DNA of 6,445 bases, taken from NCBI GenBank assembly GCA_903891375.1, contig CAITEL010000308.1, positions 1 through 6,445 on the forward strand. Reading direction: 5' to 3'. A model generated the notes under the pieces. The model worked only from the letters and a program-made list of their open reading frames with translations. It was not told the DNA's origin and ran no database searches. The DNA comes from an uncultured Neisseriaceae bacterium. Lineage in GTDB: Bacteria > Pseudomonadota > Gammaproteobacteria > Burkholderiales > UBA11063. Shown here in pieces: positions 1 through 3,939 of this stretch. The position numbers and the translations under genes were made by a program. Position 1 is the first letter of the stretch; every line of letters begins with the position of its first letter.

Positions 1-1
1 A

Positions 2-409
2 AGAATCTTCAATGTTGATATTATACTTTTATTAATTATACTAATTGTAATTTTATTTTTAAAAAATGACCACAAAATTTTACTTAATCATTTAGAAATA
101 AAATTATACGTATTAACCGTTATAATCGCAATCTCTACCGCTGGAATTAATGGATTATTTTTTGGATTACTTGCTGACTTGTTTTCAACACCAGTGCGAT
201 TGTCTAGCATAGCACTTTGTTATAACATAGCATACATGATAGGAGCTGGCTTAACTCCACTATGGACGAGTATTTATGCTACTGGTTTCGCAAATGTGTT
301 ATTTAAATTACATAAAGAATTTTTCTATGCTTCTAGTATTATACTGTTTATTATTTTACTTATCTTTGCAACATTTAAACCTAATTCACAATTTGCCAAT
401 TATAAATAA
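2..409 (+). CDS. MFS transporter, C-terminal part (cut by left edge)
   Basis: The reading frame is open from the first bases and ends in TAA at 407-409, giving 135 visible residues of a very hydrophobic protein. About four membrane helices can be seen, at visible residues 5-20, 36-59, 67-92 and 107-128. Between the first pair and the next lies LLADLFSTPVRLSSIALCYN, followed by a Gly/Pro-containing IGAGLTPL. This matches the late-helix region of the major facilitator superfamily, especially metabolite:H+ symporter (ProP/KgtP-like) members, which carry L-x-E/D-x-F-P-x-x-V-R and YN...GG-x-x-P there. The protein should sit in the inner membrane and drive solute transport with an ion gradient. The substrate cannot be read from this fragment. 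A TTG at 179 lies in frame but is internal and is not the start. The gene ends one base before the next gene, suggesting co-transcription. Confidence 0.82.
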   Translation, partial: RIFNVDIILLLIILIVILFLKNDHKILLNHLEIKLYVLTVIIAISTAGINGLFFGLLADLFSTPVRLSSIALCYNIAYMIGAGLTPLWTSIYATGFANVLFKLHKEFFYASSIILFIILLIFATFKPNSQFANYK

Positions 410-410
410 G

Positions 411-1553
411 ATGAATATACTTTTAATAAATGATACAACTAATTGGTACCACTTTGGATGCACAGCTACAAGTACGGCATTAATAAATAAAATAAAACAC
501 CTTGGGCATAATGTAACTAGTGTACCCATACTTAAAACTTACGAAATAATCTCAGCCCCAAAAACTATCATTGGTTTTAAAGATGACATCATTTGCAAAG
601 AATTTATTGATGACAATAAAGAAATTATTAATTTAATCAAAAACAATGATGCTTTAGTAATAAATGGCGAAGGTACTTTGCATGGACTTAATACAGCACC
701 AGTTAACTTATTATATTTAGCATATATTACAAAAACAATATTTCATAAACACGTAGAAATATTAAATCATTCTGTATACCCACAACATGATGATTCCATT
801 GGTAATTCCGATGAATATGAAATATATAAACTAGTCTACAATACAATAGATTTTGCAGCAATAAGAGAAGATATTAGCTTTAATTTAATGAAAAAGCTAG
901 GTGTTACAAAAATAGTACAAAGTTTTGATTGTTTGCCACTTTATGTTAAAGATTATTATAATTATCATCGATGCCGTAATAATATCAAAATAAAAACATT
1001 ACTAATCGCAGGTTCAGCCACATGGTTAAATCTTAATATTCCTTCAAATAAAAAAGGAAATATCGACGACTTTACCAATGGATTAGAAGGGTTTAATAAT
1101 TATTTAAAAATTATGCATAACAAAGGGTTTAGAATACAATTTTTATATGGGGCTTCGTCTTATCCAGCAAAAGATGATAGAGAATTTATTGAGCACATGC
1201 AACAAAAATTTCAGGTTACTTGGGAAATCTACGAAGCAACAACTATTAATGATTGGCTAAATGTAATAGATGAGGCTAGTTTATTGGTATCAGGACGCTT
1301 TCATCATACTATTGCAGCCATAACCCTTGGCACAAAATTTATTGCATTAAATAGTAATACCCCTAAAATGAATGGGTTAATGTCAATGCTTAAATATCCG
1401 AATGTTTTGCAATATAACGATTTAGATATATGCAGTAAATTATTGCGTCTCACAGAAACAGCACTCGCAGAAAAACCAAATAAAATAAACAACTACAATA
1501 CTCTTGAACAATTATGTGCCATGGCTAATAATAATTTTTTAATGTTGCAATGA
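411..1553 (+). CDS. Polysaccharide pyruvyl transferase family protein
   Basis: This 380-residue protein resembles the polysaccharide pyruvyl transferase family (PS_pyruv_trans, Pfam PF04230), whose characterised members add pyruvate ketals from phosphoenolpyruvate to sugars of surface polysaccharides. Visible signatures are an N-terminal Rossmann-like start (MNILLINDT), NGEGTLHG at about residues 85-92, HSVYP near 120, AIRED near 150, and SGRFHH near 294 followed by a G-T-K-x-I-A-L-N-S-N-T-P-K stretch near 307-319, typical of the family's C-terminal half. No signal peptide or membrane segment is seen, so it is probably cytoplasmic. I chose ATG 411 because homology starts there; an in-frame ATG at 276 lies inside the upstream transporter frame. 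The transporter stop is at 409 and there is no good Shine-Dalgarno, so translational coupling is likely. Family confidence is high, but the actual donor and acceptor are unknown; many family members are uncharacterised. Confidence 0.85.
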   Translation: MNILLINDTTNWYHFGCTATSTALINKIKHLGHNVTSVPILKTYEIISAPKTIIGFKDDIICKEFIDDNKEIINLIKNNDALVINGEGTLHGLNTAPVNLLYLAYITKTIFHKHVEILNHSVYPQHDDSIGNSDEYEIYKLVYNTIDFAAIREDISFNLMKKLGVTKIVQSFDCLPLYVKDYYNYHRCRNNIKIKTLLIAGSATWLNLNIPSNKKGNIDDFTNGLEGFNNYLKIMHNKGFRIQFLYGASSYPAKDDREFIEHMQQKFQVTWEIYEATTINDWLNVIDEASLLVSGRFHHTIAAITLGTKFIALNSNTPKMNGLMSMLKYPNVLQYNDLDICSKLLRLTETALAEKPNKINNYNTLEQLCAMANNNFLMLQ

Positions 1554-1575
1554 TTTTTTACAATAAAAAATCATT
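1549..1575. terminator. AT-rich perfect dyad over the transferase stop codon
   Basis: A 12-bp perfect inverted repeat (arms 1549-1560 and 1564-1575) with a CAA loop starts two bases before the TGA stop at 1551-1553. The arms contain a T6/A6 run and only one G:C pair each, so the hairpin is weak, and no clear T-tract follows. It may mark the transcript end or give an end-protecting hairpin. A classical intrinsic terminator is not demonstrated. Confidence 0.4.
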
Positions 1576-1623
1576 ATTTAACAGTATGTTATAATAATTT
1601 CGACAATTATAGTGCATTTTTTA

Positions 1624-1652
1624 TTGCATTCATGCAACAATGGTGGTATAAT
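1624..1652 (+). promoter_or_regulatory. Sigma-70-type promoter with extended -10
   Basis: TTGCAT at 1624-1629 and a perfect TATAAT at 1647-1652 are separated by exactly 17 bp. The bases before the -10 are TGG, giving an extended -10 (TGnTATAAT). The -35 lies in a dyad, TTGCAT-TC-ATGCAA (1624-1637), which could be an operator. Transcription should start near 1659 and read into the structured region at 1693-1869. Confidence 0.62.
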
Positions 1653-1692
1653 ATCTTCAGTAAAAAAATATTAATTAAATATTGGAGATAAC

Positions 1693-1779
1693 ATGTTAAA
1701 TCTTACATATAACAAGCTATACTGTATTTATTCTTGTGGGGTGGCACGTAACGATAATGGCATTTTGAATCCTCATTAG
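1693..1779 (+). CDS. Short ORF, 28 codons, possible leader peptide
   Basis: An ATG at 1693 is preceded by GGAG at 1684-1687 with a 5-base spacer, a good ribosome binding site. The ORF runs to TAG at 1777-1779 and encodes MLNLTYNKLYCIYSCGVARN followed by DNGILNPH. I know no homologue. It has three Tyr and two Cys but no run of one amino acid of the kind seen in classical amino-acid attenuators. Its last 30 nucleotides form the 5' arms of the long hairpin, and its stop codon lies inside the 1773-1783 arm, so translating ribosomes would open the structure. It could be a leader peptide, a small protein (type I toxin-like peptides are of this size), or chance. The ribosome binding site is the main support. 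Confidence 0.35.
   Translation: MLNLTYNKLYCIYSCGVARNDNGILNPH
1695..1723 (+). promoter_or_regulatory. Possible internal promoter for a shorter RNA
   Basis: TATACT at 1718-1723 is a good -10. The best upstream partner is weak (GTTAAA at 1695-1700, 17-bp spacing, or TTAAAT at 1696-1701, 16-bp spacing). It would start a roughly 140-nt RNA near 1730, just before the long hairpin, leaving out the small ORF start. It is much weaker than the promoter at 1624-1652. Confidence 0.25.
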
Positions 1780-1831
1780 CCAAATGTGTTGGTTAGTGAA
1801 TTCCCTCGATTCATTTTGCCGTTATTGTTAG

Positions 1832-1869
1832 AAATCCACTTACTCCCTCTAAGTGGATTTTCCATTTTT
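1832..1869 (+). terminator. Intrinsic terminator of the candidate small RNA
   Basis: A perfect 11-bp hairpin (arms 1832-1842 and 1850-1860) has a 7-base loop CTCCCTC. The descending arm ends in ATTT and is followed by TCCATTTTTA, an imperfect T-rich tail. The stem contains four G:C pairs in an AT-rich setting. Confidence 0.6.
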
Positions 1870-1884
1870 ACAGATATAAGAAAA

Positions 1885-1927
1885 TGTTAGAATATTCAGT
1901 GAAATTACTGATGACTATACTCTAACA
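1885..1927. repeat. Imperfect nested inverted repeat
   Basis: TGTTAGA (1885-1891) pairs with TCTAACA (1921-1927), and inside it TCAGT (1896-1900) pairs with ACTGA (1907-1911). It lies directly before the larger nested palindrome at 1929-2009 and may be part of the same element. No gene is visible here. Confidence 0.4.
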
Positions 1928-1928
1928 G

Positions 1929-2009
1929 ATTCAAGATCCAAGGAGGCGCCAAGCGACGCAACCTACAGGTAGTAGGCAAGGAGCTTGGCAACAAACTTGG
2001 AACTTGAAT
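1929..2009. repeat. Nested palindromic repeat element (REP/MITE-like)
   Basis: Three concentric inverted repeats are seen. The outer arms 1929-1942 and 1996-2009 pair over 14 bp with one A-A mismatch. The middle arms GCCAAGC (1948-1954) and GCTTGGC (1983-1989) pair perfectly. The inner arms CCTAC (1962-1966) and GTAGG (1972-1976) close on AGGTA. The element is clearly richer in G and C than its surroundings, codes for nothing obvious and ends in a region with promoter-like sequence. This architecture is typical of dispersed palindromic repeats, but only one copy is in the window, so dispersal is inferred. A structured RNA is the alternative reading. Confidence 0.55.
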
Positions 2010-2016
2010 ATGAATG

Positions 2017-2052
2017 AGTATAAATTGAACGGCTCATTATTTATACTATATT
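2017..2052 (+). promoter_or_regulatory. Promoter-like site embedded in a 9-bp dyad
   Basis: TTGAAC (2025-2030) and TATATT (2047-2052) are spaced by 16 bp. They overlap a perfect inverted repeat, AGTATAAAT (2017-2025) and ATTTATACT (2039-2047). It points toward the decayed hsdM gene, 170 bp further on. The dyad could be an operator or chance in AT-rich DNA. Confidence 0.35.
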
Positions 2053-2221
2053 AACAATGCCTAAGTATGAACTCATTTTAACTAACTGATGACAACTAAG
2101 CTGTAATTTGAAGGGATTTTCGGAATACGCTGTGCTAAATTAATTTTAAAATAACCAAACCATTCGGATTGTTGTGTGCTAAAATTCGCTTTAATGTTTA
2201 AATAATTTGAGAAGTTAGCAT
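2053..2221. other. Non-coding stretch before hsdM remnant, with a two-copy direct motif
   Basis: I see no gene here. The notable feature is a duplicated motif, TTCGG-N7-TGTGCTAAA, at 2119-2139 and 2163-2183, a 44-bp period with identical internal spacing. The second copy ends 38 bases before the hsdM start, in the expected promoter or operator zone. GAGAAG at 2209-2214, seven bases before ATG 2222, is the remnant gene's ribosome binding site. No strong -35/-10 pair was found close to the start. Confidence 0.45.
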
Positions 2222-3022
2222 ATGATAGATAAATCAATACCAGCATTAATTTAGGATGTCGCAGAGGTTCTACGTGGTGATTATAAACAAAATGAATATG
2301 GGAGCATTATATTACCTTTCACTGTTTTACGTCGTCTAGATTGTTTATTAGATATTTCCAGAGAAAAAGTATTTCAAAAATGGCAAGTTATTGAAAATAA
2401 TAATAAACATTTATTGGCAATAAATCCAGTAGAGGCAATGTCAGACGTCGCCATTGACCGCGTATTAAATAAAGAAGCAGAGGACTGCCTTTTCATAATA
2501 AAACTAACATGAGTTTTAATAAAATGCAAGCCAATAGTGCAGGTATCCACACTGATCTTAAAAAATATATTGAAAAATTCTCGTCAAATGTTAGTGATAT
2601 TTTTCTAAAGTTTAAATTTCTAGAAAAAATTGCCGAATTAAATGATAAAAATTTATTATTTGAAGTATTGAAGCGATTTAATGCAGTTGATTTGCATACC
2701 TCAAAAGTTGATAGTTTCTCTATGTGGTTATTATACGAAGAGCTTCTGCGTGAATTTGCTGAGATGTCTAACGAAACTGCAGGTGAGCATTTTACCCCAC
2801 GTGATATTGTATATTTAATGATAACTTGTTATTTGCACCTGATTATAAGATTTTACGTGATAAAGGTGCAACGCAATCTATTTAGCCGACTATCTCGATA
2901 AACAAACTGCAAAAATTGATGAATTAATCAATAAAGCCAAGTCTATGGTAATATTACTCAAAGAGCATAAACAAAGCTTGATTAATCATGTAGTAACTGG
3001 TAAAATAAAGGTTATTCAATAA
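2222..3022 (+). pseudogene. Type I restriction-modification remnant: hsdM N-terminus fused to hsdS C-terminus
   Basis: The frame from ATG 2222 reads as the N-terminal domain of a type I methyltransferase subunit HsdM (VLRGDYKQNEYG, then LPFTVLRRLD). It is cut by TAG at 2252-2254, where homologues have Trp (a TGG to TAG change). Near 2484 the frame shifts by one missing base, then continues through FSSNVSDIFLKFKF and NETAGEHFTPRDIVYLM, the end of the HsdM N-terminal region. Another missing base near 2821 is followed by NLLFAPDYKILRDKGATQSI, which lies just before the AdoMet-binding motif. At about 2881-2885 the similarity jumps to the end of HsdS: ADYLDKQTAKIDELINKAK, then VVTGKIKV, stop at 3020-3022. 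Catalytic motifs and both target-recognition domains are gone, so the locus cannot methylate or recognise DNA. hsdR is not in the window. The assignment is from remembered family motifs. Confidence 0.88.
2978..3006 (+). promoter_or_regulatory. Promoter inside the hsdS remnant, for the DUF4160/DUF2442 pair
   Basis: TTGATT (2978-2983) and TAAAAT (3001-3006) are spaced by 17 bp, with TGG directly before the -10, an extended -10. Transcription would start near 3013, giving a 5' leader of about 26 nt before the DUF4160 start at 3039. It lies within surviving hsdS codons (NHVVTGK), so it existed before or evolved with the decay of the restriction locus. Confidence 0.5.
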
Positions 3023-3038
3023 TTTTAAGGAGTAAAAT

Positions 3039-3299
3039 ATGCCAGAAATTTCACGATTTTTAGGTATTGTAATAAAAATGTACTGGGATGAGCATAATCC
3101 ACCACACTTTCACGCAGAGTATAACGAATATGAAGCTGAGATCATTATAAAAACATTAAATGTAAAAAGTGGTAAACTACCAGCCAAAGTTCTGGGCTTG
3201 GTTTTAGAATGGGCAGAATTACATCAAAATGAATTATTAAAAAACTGGGATGCAATGCGAAATACTAAAGACTTTACTAAAATTAAACCATTAATTTAA
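3039..3299 (+). CDS. DUF4160 family protein
   Basis: This 86-residue protein is complete and matches the DUF4160 pattern: MPEISRFLGIVIKMYWDEHN, then PPHFHAEY at about residues 21-28, a Lys/Gly-rich strand (LNVKSGKLPAK near 41-51), and a helix with the WAELHQNELLKNW signature near 59-71, ending in KIKPL. The conserved H-N-P-P-H-F-H cluster could bind a metal or nucleic acid, but no function is established as far as I know. Members are commonly found beside DUF2442 genes and such pairs are often suspected to be toxin-antitoxin-like. An excellent ribosome binding site (AAGGAG, 3027-3032, six-base spacer) supports this start. It begins 16 bases after the hsdS remnant's stop and ends 11 bases before the DUF2442 gene, so the two form an operon, probably read from 2978-3006. 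It shows no decay, unlike its upstream neighbour. Confidence 0.88.
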   Translation: MPEISRFLGIVIKMYWDEHNPPHFHAEYNEYEAEIIIKTLNVKSGKLPAKVLGLVLEWAELHQNELLKNWDAMRNTKDFTKIKPLI

Positions 3300-3310
3300 A
3301 GAGGTTAATC

Positions 3311-3604
3311 ATGTTACATATAAAGAAAGCTAAATATAAAAATGGCAAAACCATTGCTATAGAGTTTGTTGAATACCCTGGTAAATACATTATTGATCTA
3401 CAAAATTACATTAGTTCAAAATCATTTTTTCATCTTATACAGGATTTAAATGATGAATCAAAATTTTCAGATTTTAAAATTGATCATGGTGCTATCTGCT
3501 GGTCAAATGGTTTTGATATTGCTCCTGAATATCTATTTTTTTTGGCAAATAAAAACAATATAAAATATCAAGAATTATTTACAGAGTGGGGATACTTAGA
3601 ATGA
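3311..3604 (+). CDS. DUF2442 family protein
   Basis: A 97-residue protein with the DUF2442 layout: a beta-rich N-terminus (KKAKYKNGKTIAIEF, residues 4-18), a middle segment ending in F-x-D-F-K-I-D-H around residues 51-58, and the signature ICWSNGFDIAPEYLFFLA at about 61-78, equivalent to the family's G-x-I-x-W-x-N-G-x-D-I-x-P-x-x-L. A 19-residue tail follows. GAGG (3301-3304) with a six-base spacer gives a good ribosome binding site. It follows DUF4160 by 11 bases and is surely co-transcribed. DUF2442 proteins are small DNA- or partner-binding candidates with no firmly known role. By analogy with two-gene modules it may be the partner or antitoxin of DUF4160, but this is inference. A GC-rich repeat begins three bases after its stop codon. 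Confidence 0.85.
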   Translation: MLHIKKAKYKNGKTIAIEFVEYPGKYIIDLQNYISSKSFFHLIQDLNDESKFSDFKIDHGAICWSNGFDIAPEYLFFLANKNNIKYQELFTEWGYLE

Positions 3605-3939
3605 ATAACCCCGTCGCAGAGCAGCCGGGGTATCTTGAGCGCAAAAACTTTTACAGAAGAGCAAGGGCTTGGGATACCAGCCTTCGCTGGTATGACAATG
3701 TCGCAGCAAGCTGCGAGGAATTATACCCAAAGAGATTAAAAAGTTAACGATGCCCTGAACGGCCCTCTCAGGAATGAAATGCGACACCTTGTGGCATAAT
3801 GATTAACGTGATATTTTAAATGAAATTCTACGTTATCATAGCACACTTAAATCCGAATACATCCCAAGTGATATTGAGTGGATAACACACACAATATTCC
3901 GAAGATCCATTTAAAGCTAAATGCGTAAAGCATGAGAGT
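3605..3939. other. Gene-free interval between DUF2442 and mutL
   Basis: No convincing gene is seen. The left half (to about 3745) is GC-richer hairpin repeat, described separately. Further on there is CCTGA/TCAGG (3754-3758, 3768-3772) and a bulged dyad, 3799-3809 with 3830-3839. One plus-strand frame between stops (3807-3911) reads NEILRYHSTLKSEYIPSDIE, faintly recalling integrase-type transposase C-termini. I found no strong intrinsic terminator for mutL, which ends at 3940, or for the DUF2442 gene. Confidence 0.5.
3608..3745. repeat. Dispersed-type palindromic repeat cluster
   Basis: Three hairpins lie close together. ACCCCG (3608-3613) pairs with CGGGGT (3626-3631). ATACCAGC (3674-3681) pairs with GCTGGTAT (3686-3693) around CTTC. 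TCGCAGC (3701-3707) pairs with GCTGCGA (3710-3716) around AA. On the minus strand the middle one reads GTCATACCAGCGAAGGCTGG followed by TATCC, the form of the GTCAT-N-CC-N-GCGAARGC-N-GG-N-AT repeats scattered in many proteobacterial genomes. The 3' part (GGAATTATACCC, AAAGAGATTAAA) also looks repeat-like. Base composition is far richer in GC than the flanking genes. Any protein read through it is an artefact of the repeat. Confidence 0.65.

Larger units (their letters stand above)
1659..1869 (+). ncRNA. Candidate structured small RNA or attenuator-like leader
   Basis: No protein family is seen here, but the stretch has the layout of a short transcript: promoter at 1624-1652, long hairpin, terminator hairpin. 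The long hairpin pairs 1749-1762 with 1817-1830 (14 bp, two G-U pairs), then a symmetric 3x3 U-U loop, then 1766-1771 with 1808-1813 (6 bp), then 1773-1783 with 1789-1799 (11 bp, two G-U pairs) closed by an ATGTG loop. The 3' side has an unpaired ATTCCCTC (1800-1807). The terminator hairpin displays CTCCCTC in its loop (1843-1849). Exposed UCCCUC is complementary to purine-rich Shine-Dalgarno sequences, as in CU-rich-loop sRNAs of several proteobacteria. A 28-codon ORF lies in the 5' half, so a leader-peptide element is the main alternative. It does not look like 6S, SRP RNA, tmRNA or RNase P RNA. The start is inferred from the promoter; a second start near 1730 is possible. Confidence 0.5.

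Noticed and set aside
276..410. Upstream in-frame ATG extending the pyruvyl transferase protein by 45 residues
   Set aside because: It lies entirely inside the transporter gene in another frame, and family similarity starts at MNILLIND from ATG 411.
1304..1492. Minus-strand and shadow reading frames inside known genes (also 4812-4997, 5642-5836, 6146-6343)
   Set aside because: Each lies wholly or almost wholly within a well-supported gene in another frame and shows no family motif or ribosome binding site of note.
1659..1869. 6S RNA, SRP RNA or tmRNA
   Set aside because: The 5' and 3' ends do not pair as in 6S, the SRP GGAAG...AGC tetraloop region is missing, and no tRNA-like acceptor or Ala-Asn tag of tmRNA is seen.
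2509..2901. A separate 130-residue gene starting at ATG 2509
   Set aside because: It is the middle of HsdM in a shifted frame. The family similarity begins before this ATG (LPFHNKTN) and its last 15 or so residues are out of frame.
3596..3787. 63-residue minus-strand reading frame
   Set aside because: It is a translation of the palindromic repeat cluster. Hairpin arms, not codons, explain its composition, and it overlaps the DUF2442 end.
3807..3911. Possible transposase C-terminal remnant (NEILRYHSTLKSEYIPSDIE)
   Set aside because: YHSTL recalls integrase-type transposases, but the stretch is only 34 codons between stops, has no start and no other supporting motif.
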